From Owenia fusiformis (taxonomy: Eukaryota > Annelida > Polychaeta > Sabellida > Oweniidae), in assembly GCA_903813345.2 (NCBI GenBank), contig CAIIXF020000006.1, forward strand, positions 13,210,348-13,274,347: DNA of 64,000 bases, given 5' to 3'. Positions 45,601 through 53,582 of the stretch are shown piece after piece. Positions within the stretch are counted from its first letter, which is position 1; every line of letters begins with the position of its first letter. The notes beneath the pieces were generated by a model, which saw only the letters and a list, made by a program, of their open reading frames with translations, searched no databases and was not told the origin of the DNA. Made by a program: the position numbers and the translations under genes.

Positions 45601-46158
45601 TTGAGTTTTAGTCATAATACATGAAAGTACATTTGAAATTTTGAAGATGATTGGTGCGTATTTAACAAAATATCTGCACCAGTCCTGTTACTTTTGGTAC
45701 ACCCTGTATATCAAATGATTTTGAAATAATTTTCATCATCACATTTCAGGAATTGGTTCCTTTGTTAATATGGTTTGTTGAGGTTTGTTTTAATTACTTT
45801 GTTTTCTGATTACATGCTTGAATTGGATAGTTCAAAAAGTCAAGCAATTGAGACTCACCTTATATTTTGGTCCATAATCAGAATCTGAGCTCTCACTGTC
45901 CTCTGACTCAATTGTGATCTCGTCCTGGTGTTTCAATGGCATCGGTTTATATTTTTTCGCTTTGACAGCACTGGAGAGCCCGTCTGTTTGTATGTAGCCA
46001 GTGTTAGCAATGTATGCTTGTTCTTCTTGTTCCTCCAATAGGTTACGTTCAAACCAGTTTAGTTTGTATTTTTTCGAGCAGCAAATATACACCAGAACAA
46101 TGAGAAGAGCGACAATGATGAGGGGCACAGTCACATAGACTATGATTAAATAGTCCAT
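33349..46158 (-). CDS. SYT12: Synaptotagmin-12-like membrane protein, whole gene, six coding exons
   Basis: The six exons join into 1671 bases (556 residues plus stop) with matching phases at every GT-AG junction. Order: short lumenal N-terminus and one membrane segment (about residues 4-27) ending in a Cys-Cys pair; acidic cytosolic stretch; Ser-rich linker with three GARS repeats; basic segment RRRAS (246-250); C2A (about 284-405); C2B (about 419-550) ending in the WHxL motif (WHQL, 548-551). C2B is closest to vertebrate SYT12 (STAERLTVV, IGHVILGPESSG, RRLKKKKT); SYT13 and SYT15 are less likely. Vertebrate SYT12 is a synaptic vesicle protein of about 420 residues, so this one is longer, mainly in the linker. 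C2A keeps acidic residues at all five usual calcium sites (E314, D320, D372, D374, D380), while C2B has lost at least two. The start at 46158 has an in-frame TAG eleven codons upstream. Confidence 0.88.
33660..34130 (-). other. SYT12-like intron 5
   Basis: A 471-base intron between the two C2B exons. AT-rich; nothing recognised. Confidence 0.8.
34131..34245 (-). CDS. SYT12: SYT12-like exon 5, start of C2B (residues 416-454)
   Basis: The exon encodes CQELGDVLFSLAYLSTAERL followed by TVVIHKARNLKQDDGKSP. The donor GTACGA follows 34131; the Asp454 codon is split. Confidence 0.93.
34246..36105 (-). other. SYT12-like intron 4
   Basis: A 1.86-kb AT-rich intron. A solo element end, TACAGGGTGTCCCAAAAGTA, starts at 35644 and matches the complete element at 45340-45708. 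No other feature. Confidence 0.6.
35644..35712 (+). mobile_element. Solo left end of a CAGGGTGT element
   Basis: About 70 bases match the left end of the element at 45340 (CAGGGTGTtCCAAAAGTAA, then ATTTTGT-AATTCT-CACC). No right terminus was found downstream. Confidence 0.55.
36106..36546 (-). CDS. SYT12: SYT12-like exon 4, C2A domain (residues 269-415)
   Basis: A single 441-base exon carries all of C2A: GSVNFSLSYDVETGLLAVHL, the loop-1 segment AKETAHTGDPY, KTRNPMFDEEFIF, and the loop-3 segment YDYDQFSQHDVMG with three Asp residues. The donor GTAAGT follows 36106. Confidence 0.94.
36708..36996. repeat. Inverted clusters of a CAACTCATCC unit
   Basis: Four copies of (GA)CAACTCATCC(CTG) at 36708-36752 face an inverted cluster of GGATGAGTTGTC(TAGG) units at 36903-36996, around a spacer of about 150 bases. 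Related but more decayed units (GAGTTGT, CCAGGG) occur near 42118-42245. Confidence 0.75.
37095..37297 (-). CDS. SYT12: SYT12-like exon 3, basic linker (residues 201-268)
   Basis: The exon encodes TPPPSGRSSVSTEFTFNLPA and later RASGRRRASMQDAIDF. RRRAS (Ser250) is a protein kinase A consensus, in a position like the phosphorylated RKGS site of vertebrate SYT12. Acceptor TTTTGCAG, donor GTAAGT. Confidence 0.85.
37298..41105 (-). other. SYT12-like intron 2-3 region (3.8 kb)
   Basis: AT-rich intron. It contains the inverted-repeat element with internal tandem units at 39601-40240 and a diverged TGTCACCACC relative near 38597-38700. Nothing else recognised. Confidence 0.7.
39601..40240 (-). mobile_element. 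Long form of the TGTCACCACC element with internal tandem repeats
   Basis: The ends are AAATGTCACCACC (from 39609) and GGTGGTGACAT (to about 40237). Inside are about four tandem copies of a unit near 125-130 bases containing CAGATTTGAACTTCTGAAAA, AATTTGAAGCAAG-TTGAAAA and CTTTTTGACCTTGAAAA. A short ACCAACCGCCG-rich stretch lies near 40147-40185. The reading of the left end (GGTGGTGACATTTTGTCAT then GTTAATGCC on the minus strand) matches the short copies elsewhere, so this copy is inverted. Confidence 0.75.
41106..41406 (-). CDS. SYT12: SYT12-like exon 2, Ser-rich repeat linker (residues 101-201)
   Basis: The exon encodes three copies of a GARS motif (GARSGLSED, GARSSISEE, GARSSISDD at about 128, 145 and 163) in a Ser/Thr/Arg-rich, probably disordered region, then CKQRAKSLIPGFLGQ. 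The acceptor TTTTTACAG precedes GTGATTGAA; the donor splits Asp201. Placement rests on splice signals and phase, since the segment is poorly conserved. Confidence 0.82.
41490..42033 (+). mobile_element. Degenerate copy of the composite GGCGGCCATTTT element
   Basis: The head AACAGCAACGCCAAAGCCTA then AATCCCATCGAAC, a few AAAATGGC units, and a tail with GACGGATGGACGG before GGATAATAAC match the better copies at 43488 and 56008. Much of the tandem core is missing. Confidence 0.65.
42455..42682 (+). repeat. Dispersed repeat ending in GTTCGATGGGATAAT
   Basis: It shares about 170 bases with 17577-17755 and then runs into TTTGTTCGATGGGATAAT, the terminus of the composite element family. It suggests that several element types share this terminus. 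Confidence 0.65.
43148..43287 (+). mobile_element. 3' fragment of the composite GGCGGCCATTTT element
   Basis: It matches the region just before the GGAC run of the full copies: ATCGGCACTAAAATGGC, GCGGCCATTTTGAA, CCCATAGGGTAT and ACAAAATATGAACAAAATCG. It ends in a short GGATGGATG remnant. Confidence 0.7.
43488..44718 (+). mobile_element. Composite element with tandem 135-147 bp units
   Basis: The head is CCAGAACAACGGCAACGCCA then CGAATCCCATCGAAC. Four or so units follow, each holding an AAAATGGCGGCC/GGCCGCC palindrome and CCAAATATGAACAAAATCGC. The period is 147 bases here. The end has a (GGAC)n run and CTTCGTTCGATGGGATAAT. ATCCCATCGAAC and its inverse form short terminal inverted repeats. No transposase frame. 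Confidence 0.85.
44580..44687 (+). repeat. GGAC tetranucleotide microsatellite
   Basis: About 25 GGAC units with interruptions (CAGAC, GTAC), inside the tail of the composite element. On the minus strand it gives an Ser-Val-Arg-Pro repeat frame that is not a gene. Confidence 0.95.
45340..45708. mobile_element. Miniature inverted-repeat element, CAGGGTGTTCC ends
   Basis: TACAGGGTGTTCCAAAAGTA and the inverse of the right end agree over about 33 bases (continuing ACAGGACTGGTGC), with one or two mismatches. Total 369 bases, bounded by TA. A solo end of the same family lies at 35644. Confidence 0.88.
45859..46158 (-). CDS. SYT12: SYT12-like exon 1, start and membrane anchor (residues 1-100)
   Basis: ATG at 46158-46156. 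The exon encodes MDYLIIVYVTVPLIIVALLI, continuing LVYICC, a hydrophobic signal-anchor followed by Cys-Cys (possible palmitoylation) and a Lys-rich stop-transfer. An acidic Ser/Asp-rich segment follows. The donor GTGAGT follows 45859; phase 0. An in-frame TAG at 46189-46191 (minus strand) supports this start. Confidence 0.9.
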
Positions 46159-48549
46159 CTTGGTGTGCTTGGTATAAGACCGTCTTAACTAACAAGGAAT
46201 ATTCTGAGATATATTGGCTCAGGGGGATAAAACCCAGGAGTAATCAAGCTTTTATATCCCAGCTTTAAAATTCACATCCATCAAGTCACTTATACAATTT
46301 GTACAAGTCCATGCAGTTCATTGTACATCTCCTCCTTGGCTGTCAGATTCTATGATTATTTCTGAGATTTAGATTTAGAGAAAGCGATTCTTGTCATGTT
46401 CGGAATGTTATTGTTGGCAATTCAGTTAATTGCTTCATAGAAAACTGTTAAATTTGGCAAGTCATGAAGTTCCTGCCATATTTGTCAGTGAGATGTTATT
46501 AAACATATTATGTCTTCATTGTAAATAAAAAATAACCTTTCTGCTATACGCCACATCTTGCCAGTTTTTAGATTTTTGAGCCAACTCTCCAATTATTGTT
46601 TTATTTCTCCTTCACCTCGAACCTAACTGCCAAAGTCAACGTGATTAGCGTAAAAACTAATTCTAAAACCTGCTGGTATAAATCAATGATGGCAGTGTCG
46701 ATGTGTTTATATGTATCACAAATCCTGATGTATTTTTATTTGATCCAATCAGTACAATAGCACAGCGATATATCTCAATTATTCTCTCTCAAACTGTTCA
46801 CACAAATCTTTTCAAACCGTCAATAGTACCCCCCAGTATCGTTTTATCATTCAAAGGTTTAGGAATATAATTAAATTGTTCAATATAATCAATTGATGAA
46901 TGTTAAGTGTTAATATTTGTGTCTCGCAGGTAAAATACTCCAGTGTGCGTCGTCGTAATGATACTCTACAAATTCCTGTATTTGTCATATAAATGAACAG
47001 TTGATCATAAAAGACAAACCCAAATGTGTTTATAGCAAAACACAAATCTCAAAATTCAATAAACTCAAAAAGACGTCATTGCAATAATCACTTGCTGTTT
47101 TTGATTAGCACCTGTATAAAAACAGATTTATTGCTTATTCTTTTCTATGTGGTGTATCAAATTCAGAAATTGCATAACATCATTGTAATATGAATCTGTA
47201 CATCAATTCCTGTTTAAAGAGCCCATCCGTTTATCACAAAGTCATCTTGGTAGGCTGCACTGTGATCTTGCCAGACTGTCCACATTTTATACATTTGATT
47301 GTCAGCTGCTTTAGCATTACTAATGTAGAGTTTGTGTGACTGTAGTATGTAATACAGGGTAACCCTAGTATATATGATTACATACGTATGTACCAGTATC
47401 AGTTACACAATTCACACATGTTTAAGTGCAGGATTACTATCATACACATGTATACTATTATTCTTCAAGCTTCATCTTGTCTTAAGTCATTATATCATAG
47501 ACATATCATTGCTCATATGAATTATCACATGCCAACAAATAGTACCAAATTTAACTTTCAAATATGGCCCTGAGACAATGTACTTTTGATTTTCAACTGT
47601 TTGTTTCCAATATTCACTTGGACATCCATGTGACTTACAGCTAATACTATATACATCCTACCTGGAGGCGATGGAGATATCAGGTGTTATTAACCTACGG
47701 TAAGTCCTATTGGCAAATGTTCATCCATATTGGCGTGTGCATTAGTTGGTATTCAGGCACTCAGGATGCAGGTATTTATTTGGCTATATTGGTGCTGTTT
47801 ATTGGTCTTTATCAGCGAGTGTTCATCGGTCCATATTGAGCGTTTAATGGTTTAATGGTTTATATAAGCGAGTGTATATTGGTCTTTATTGACGAGAGTT
47901 AACTGCGTCCCCCAGGATTTGGTGACATATAGCAATAGAAAACCGATCACTTATATAATCACTCTTCTTGGAAACCTGGAAATATACAAAATGTCACTTT
48001 GTTTAATAATGGTATAAAAGGCGTCAACTAAATGTCAAATAGGAGTTCATCTGATCAAATCCAACGATTTAACATAGGTATTAATTAATACGTCAAATGT
48101 CACCATCTGGTAGCAAGTACTTAAGTGTAACAATTGTTACAAATGTGGATAGTGACGCTCAGCACCTGTCACAAAGAAAATTGAGGCTATGTATGCTAAC
48201 AATTATTTTCTTCCTCGCTGATGATAACTTTTTAATATATCATGGTCACACTGGTGAGTTTAAACCATTTAAGCTAAGAAAACCTTTGCAAAAAATTCTT
48301 TTAGTGATACTGTGTAAAATCTTTTGCAATGTGTGAAAAGAATTAACCACATGACTCCCAATGAACTGTGAATGATTTAATGATTGTGTCTTGTATCCGA
48401 GACCAGATTCCAATTACTTTTTTACAATTTAATGATTATTGATGCAAATCAAGATAATTTCTAATCGAATATAGTTTTACACTTATCTATAGTGGAGCAT
48501 TTAGACTATCTGTCATGGTAACTCCCTTCTACATATTGCTCTCTATCAC

Positions 48550-48800
48550 TGATTGTACCTTTAATATATTTTTGATTGTACCTTCAATATATTTTCATTG
48601 TACCTTTAATTGTTTAATTGTACCTTACATATATTTATCCCATTTGTATACTTTACATATATATTATATGAACATTGTAATTAATATATGCATGTTATTA
48701 TCTTTATTGAAATTGACCAATACTCCAGAAGGAAATAATAAAGTACTATCTTATCTTTAATATATTTTTGATTGTACCTTGAATAAATTGTCTAACTGTA
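48550..48800 (+). repeat. Degenerate array around TGTACCTTTAATATATTTT
   Basis: Six or more imperfect copies of GATTGTACCTTTAATATATTT with variable spacing of about 22-30 bases, interrupted near 48640-48740. Confidence 0.6.
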
Positions 48801-49047
48801 CTTTTAACCTCTTCCTAGAATTAATCAAACCATTTCCACTAAGGTTATTATCAGCTGCCAGTATGAAACATGAATCGTTACTTAGTAAATGTCACACAAC
48901 GTGCAACAAATGATTTCAACAGGAACATATTGACACGCTTAGCACGTGCATCCCTTCTGGAATTAAAGTAAGATGACCTAATTGAAATGCAATATCTGAC
49001 ATAAGAGAGTAAAACATGTGTGTCTGTAATAGGAATTACCTTCTATC

Positions 49048-49532
49048 GGCTTTGTATAAAAAACCTCCTACCCACCTACGTGGAAAATGATACAGTCATT
49101 GAAGGGTTCAATTTTAAAGATTATTAAATCTCAAAATAGCTCAAATTATTAACATTTCTACAATTCCAGCTTTATTTTATGACTAGACAGATGACAGATG
49201 CATAAATAAAGGCATATGGATGCATTTTAATGTGTAATGACCCAAGGGCGCCCCAGGGGAATAAATAACTAATGACCACGAGCATAAGTCCAAGAAGCCA
49301 GATAAAGAAATTAAAAGAAAGTGTGCTAAATTCGATGCCCTGAGTGGTAATCGAACCAAGCTGGGATGTAGTAGCAACTTGCTATCAAGGGTTGTTACAA
49401 ATGCATCTATTATTCATCCTAAACTAAGATTTAATAAACTAAAATCTTTAAAATTGAACCCTTCAAAGACTGTATCATGTCCCACATACGTGGGTAGGTG
49501 GGTATGAGGTAGGAAGTTTTTTATACAAAGCC
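49048..49532. mobile_element. Inverted-repeat element with 75-80 bp arms
   Basis: The left arm begins GGCTTTGTATAAAAAACCTC and includes CTACCCACCTACGTGG and GAAGGGTTCAATTTTAAAGA; the right arm carries the inverse of each in order, ending TTTTTTATACAAAGCC. On the minus strand the interior has GGTTCGATTAC, a B-box-like sequence near 49350-49360, so a tRNA-derived core is possible. Confidence 0.8.
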
Positions 49533-50570
49533 CCTCCTGTCTGGACATTTTCTGTAGACATGTCCCCACCAAGGTCAAATAACCCCCCTGCTACAGCTAA
49601 AACCTTAATAGATGGTACCTAGGGTGATATACCATTGGAAAGATCATAGTGCAAACCACATACAATCTAATTAATTCACAATTTGACATTTTGAAATTAT
49701 ACCTTATTATTGTTTACATCAATCTTCATATATTGTTATTTTAAAACAATCCTACATTGTATTTACATTTTCTTAAGATATAACAGCTCTCTGTGTATTC
49801 ATCCAATAATGCTAAATTTCATATACCATTTTGTCTCTAATAAATTCACAGTACAGCTCCTGGAGATGTCAAAAATTAGAACCATAAAAATTTTGGAATT
49901 TTTCTTTTTTCTTGTTCTTGGCTCTCATGTCCTTAATGTCCCAGTATGGTAAAGTAGTGTGTGTTTGTTGAGGTATTTATGTCTATAAGAGAGATGATAA
50001 GCTAAACCATATGTAACCATTAGTCACAGTCATCAGTACTATATACATGTATAATCCAATCTATGTAATATATATGTTTTAACGAATGTAACCAATAAGT
50101 TTCCTTTTATAACATGTAGTATGCATTGAATGGTACATGTAGAACTCCTTCAAATGATTTTAGTAACAAAGGCCTTTTAGTAAAGCATTAAAAAGAGGAA
50201 ACATTGCCAAAAATCCATTTAAAATAATAACCTCCCATTAAATTTTTTTTGAGATACCATTCAAATTATGCCAATCAACTCAGTGACTTATAAAATCCAG
50301 TGACCAATGCTGTGAGCAGTCTCCTATAAACCATTTAGAGACAAGCAATTATATCATAAAATTTGAGTGAGTCGTGACATTAACCACAATTGTGCAATAA
50401 TAATCATCATAAACATCGAATTAAAATATTGTAAAATTGCAAAAATATTAGATAAGCAGGCAATTGAAATACTCTGTTCACACGATCAAACACTTATTAC
50501 AAATATGATTCAAAACAAATTATCCTGCATTCCATTTTAGGATCAATCTAATTATTTCATCATATTAATT

Positions 50571-51017
50571 CCGGAGGGCTCACTGTATATAAATCTTTAT
50601 GGGGTTCCTCGGCGCACATGGGGTAACTTTTTTTGACATTTGGTATGGCAATGGACCCATAATTTAGAATCTGGTAGGAGAATCCCCTCCCCAAATTATG
50701 ACTTTTGAGAAAAGTACAATGGTAAGATTTTTCCTATTTCTGGTATGAGAATGGTCATGGAAAATAAGTCAGCTCACATTTGTCTAGTAGTTACATTGGT
50801 CTTATATCTGGACATTTGGTATGGCACTGGTCCTACATTTGGATATTTGGTATGGCATTAGTTTTATATTTTGGACATTTGGTATGTGTTTTGGGCATAA
50901 TTTTGTTTGGTATGGGAACACACTGAAATTTGACAGATTGGTATGGGAACATATTGATTTCTGAGGTTTCAGCCTAGGACCCCCAACAAATTTTACATAC
51001 AGTGAACCCCCCAGGGA
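50571..51017. mobile_element. Inverted-repeat element with internal GGTATGG repeats
   Basis: GGAGGGCTCACTGTATATAAA on the left resembles the inverse of the right end (GGGGGGTTCACTGTATGTAAAA cut to the same length). The interior has about six spaced copies of ACATTTGGTATGGCA and variants. Confidence 0.55.
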
Positions 51018-51796
51018 CAAACTGTGGACTAAAATGTGAGTAACTCACTATTTGCTTCAAATCAATAAATAGTCCAAGCAGTCACCTTTGAAAATATTCA
51101 TAAAAATACGGTATTCTGGAGTAATTTTCTTACCTAAGTCAGAACTTACTGCAAAGCTAAATCAATGCCACAAGTGGGCTCACATGATGATTCCTTATAC
51201 TCAACATGAAAAATGTAATGCTTTGACAATGAAAAGGGCATAACTCTGTTGATGGACAGACAGAAGGACAGACAAATGAAAGGAGGAGTGGAACAATGCC
51301 ACATGAGCTTTATTTATTTTATTTTATTTTTTATTTTTTAAATGATAGATTTCTTCAAATTCAACTCATTTGATCTTTTTTCTTTTCTAAGATATGAAGT
51401 AGTTTTTTGAATCAAATATCTACTATGAGCACCCATCAACAAGTTCCTTCGTCTTTTGGGAGGGAGAATGTATTCCTGATCTTAGAGCTTTGTATACTGA
51501 GAATATGGTTGTTGATCACAGATTGGATTGAAGTTTGCTTTATAAAATAAAGTACCAAATCATGGACTAGTAAAAACAATAAAGATGACAATAAAACCTT
51601 TCCAATGGTATACTTAATATGGGGCTTACCATTTTTAATCAGAACATATTCTGTCATTTTCTAAAGTATAATTTGTAAAGTTCTGTTTTCTCTGTCATGG
51701 GAAGACCAAAATATTATGAGAGCATTGTAACTCTGAAAAATATATTTCTTAGGGGAGAAACTGTAAGTAAAAGAAAATGTCAAAATTGCGACGCAA

Positions 51797-51825
51797 ATAT
51801 CCACAACCTCCCAGTACATAACCCT
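51797..51825 (-). repeat. 29-base inverted repeat, left copy
   Basis: It matches 53345-53373 in the opposite orientation with one mismatch (core CCTCCCAGTACATAACCCT). The pair encloses the two sulfotransferase exons and their decayed copies. Confidence 0.85.
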
Positions 51826-51965
51826 TATGTATTTTATATCATATTAGGTAGTTGTAATGGATAAAAACCCAAAGTCAGTATACACCAGCTACTATTATTT
51901 GATGAGAGGCATGGCAAGTATAGCTGGTGGGACATTTTGTACATTAATCAAATTAACATTTTCAG

Positions 51966-52146
51966 GATATGCCTAAGGCAATAAAAGAATTGGCAAGCTT
52001 TTTTGACAAGTCATTCTCAGAGGAGACAATTGAGGGAATGTGTCAGCACCTCTCATTTGAAGAGTTCAAGAAGAACCCTTCTACAGGAAAGGCATTTGAA
52101 GCAATGAAAACATCACTGGGAAAAAATGCAATACATATGAGAAAAG
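51966..52146 (+). CDS. Sulfotransferase penultimate exon
   Basis: 181 bases. Acceptor ACATTTTCAG, starts with a whole Asp codon; donor GTAAAT at 52147; ends in phase 1. Encodes the region from the end of the core domain to FRKG-type MRKG. Confidence 0.85.
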
Positions 52147-52490
52147 GTAAATCTGTTGAATGAACATGTGGAGTGAATAAACAAATTGCATGATGATCTT
52201 TAGTCTTTACTATATCTTATCAAATGTGAACATCTATTAGCATGAGACGACGGCAATACAGCACTTATAGTTTAAAAGTAGAAAATACACATCAATGCAT
52301 TAACTAGATACAAGGTACACAAAAATATATCTAAATTACATGTATGTATAAATCACATCTTGAAATCTTTATTTCAGGTAAAATAGATGACTGGAAGAAT
52401 ATGTTTACAGTAGCACAAAGTGAGGCATTTGACAAGTTATATGACAAAGTGATGGCTGGTACAGAATTCCAACAACCCCAATATGAGTAG
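51966..52490 (+). CDS. Cytosolic sulfotransferase (SULT1 type), C-terminal part only
   Basis: Two exons encode the last 97 residues of a PAPS-dependent sulfotransferase, an enzyme that moves sulfonate from PAPS to hydroxyl or amine groups in the cytosol. Visible family features: the helix DMPKAIKELASFFDKSFSEE, the LSFEEFKKNPSTGK segment, and the PAPS-binding and dimer region MRKGKIDDWKNMFTVAQSEA ending in FDKLYDKVMAGTEF. Exon lengths of 181 and 113 bases equal those I recall for the last two coding exons of vertebrate SULT1 genes. The first exon starts in phase with an upstream exon, but none of the earlier exons was found here. Either they lie beyond very long introns, or this is an isolated fragment. 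The retained frame and clean splice sites argue for recent or present function. Which SULT subfamily cannot be decided. Confidence 0.8.
52378..52490 (+). CDS. Sulfotransferase last exon with stop
   Basis: 113 bases. Acceptor TTTATTTCAG; encodes GKIDDWKNMFTVAQSEAFDK and the C-terminus QQPQYE before TAG. Confidence 0.85.
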
Positions 52491-52496
52491 ATTACA

Positions 52497-52906
52497 ACGT
52501 AATGACTGGTACAAAATATCATAATCCTACTAAAAGACTACAGCATAATTATACAGAGAAACCTGTAAAGTGAATCACCTCTAGGGGTGGGACACCTCTG
52601 TTAGTAGTAGAACACTTTTTAGAGTCCCAAGATCAAGTGACTTAATGTTAAACGAACCTCTATAAGCGGAACGCTTCCCAAGTGGAACACTTTTTAGAGG
52701 TAACAAATGTGTTCTATTCAAGACAGGGTTTACTGTGATACAAAATGTTGACTGGTTCAGAATTCCCTACCCCAATATGAGAAGACTAGAAATTATTTAA
52801 TGTAGTGATAAGAACAGAATTCCCAAAGCCATATTAGACTACATTATATGATAAAGTGATGACTGATATAGAATTCTAACAACTCCAATAAGAGTAGACT
52901 ATTACT
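52497..52906 (+). pseudogene. Decayed tandem copies of the last sulfotransferase exon end
   Basis: The clearest copy (about 52848-52906) reads TATGATAAAGTGATGACTGA, then GAATTCTAACAACTCCAATA, matching the true exon end with stop codons replacing Gln and Tyr. Weaker copies lie at 52497-52545, 52738-52795 and 52797-52840 (CAGAATTCCC, CCCCAATATGAG). The inverted-repeat element at 52552-52736 interrupts the series. Confidence 0.7.
52552..52736. mobile_element. Degenerate CAGTGAAACCTG-type inverted-repeat element
   Basis: The left end TACAGAGAAACCTGTAAAGT resembles the inverse of the right end (CACAGTAAACCCTGTCTTGA), with internal GGAACAC-TTTTTAGAG repeats in both orientations. Related to 23573-23717. 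Confidence 0.5.
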
Positions 52907-53344
52907 TATTTATCCATAAATCATATTTTATGACTATAAATAAAAGGTTGCAAATCACTCCGTATGAACCACACAACTTAATTGGATAATGTTTAATGAT
53001 GGGGATAGGATAGATAGGACTTAAAAAAATGGAGGCGGAGTTTAAACGAATTTATCTAAATCAGGTGACCTCATACTTTAAGCTTAATAGTGGTTACATT
53101 GGTGCTGTTACATTCATAGCAACAAATATTTACAATTCTTTCTTGCTTAGTGTCTATAGTGAGCATATATACACTCACATTTTAAATTGATTACAATATA
53201 TTATTTTAATTGAACATTAGTTGATCTTGCAATATAATTGAGACAAGACATACTATATAATATTTACTGATTGGGATTCTAATTATTTTCCCATCTCCCT
53301 CCCGATTACATCCTTATTCATTATAATTTTGTTTGATGTAAATT

Positions 53345-53373
53345 AGGGTTATGTACTGGGAGGTTTTGGATAT
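53345..53373 (+). repeat. 29-base inverted repeat, right copy
   Basis: The partner of 51797-51825. It is also the outer edge of the hairpin at 53355-53480, so the left copy may be a fragment of the same repeat family in the opposite orientation. Confidence 0.85.
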
Positions 53374-53480
53374 GGGGTTTATCCAGAGGGAGATATGCAT
53401 ATCTACCTGAGGGACCGTAGGGACCGAAGGTAGATGTGCATGTCTCACGAGGGATGAACCCAATATCAAAACCGACCATA
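53355..53480. repeat. Large imperfect hairpin
   Basis: Arms of about 50 bases: GGTTTTGGATATGGGGTTTA, GAGGGAGATATGCATATCTA-CCT on the left, with the inverse on the right (AGGTAGATGTGCATGTCTCA, GGGATGAACCCAATATCAAA-ACC). The loop is about 19 bases (GAGGGACCGTAGGGACCGA). Confidence 0.7.
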
Positions 53481-53526
53481 CATAACTGCTTTATCCTATA
53501 CCAAGGAGAGTTTTCAGAGAAATAAC

Positions 53527-53582
53527 CGGAAGCGGGAAGATATGCACCGAAGCGGGAAGATATGCACCGAAGCGGGAGATAT
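53527..53582 (+). repeat. 21-bp tandem repeat, 2.7 copies
   Basis: The unit GAAGCGGGAAGATATGCACC repeats with one extra base; the last copy is truncated at GGGAGATATGG. Confidence 0.85.

Larger units (their letters stand above)
41407..45858 (-). other. SYT12-like intron 1 (4.5 kb), mostly repeats
   Basis: It contains composite 135-bp-unit elements (41490-42033 degenerate, 43148-43287 fragment, 43488-44718 intact-looking), the dispersed repeat at 42455-42682 and the inverted-repeat element at 45340-45708. Confidence 0.8.
46192..51965. other. Spacer between the SYT12-like start and the sulfotransferase exons
   Basis: It should contain the SYT12-like 5' UTR and promoter (minus strand, near 46200 and beyond), which I could not define. 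I looked on the plus strand for the missing sulfotransferase exons (cofactor-binding and YxARNPKD-type motifs) and saw none. Repeats are listed separately. Confidence 0.6.

Noticed and set aside
33349-46158. Assignment to SYT14/SYT16 or SYT15
   Set aside because: The C2B signature around TAERLTVV, GHVILGPESSG and the C-terminal WHQL fits SYT12 better; SYT13 remains a weaker alternative.
46192-51965. Possible upstream sulfotransferase exons
   Set aside because: I searched by eye for cofactor-loop, catalytic His and RNPKD-type segments on the plus strand and found none; absence by eye is not proof.
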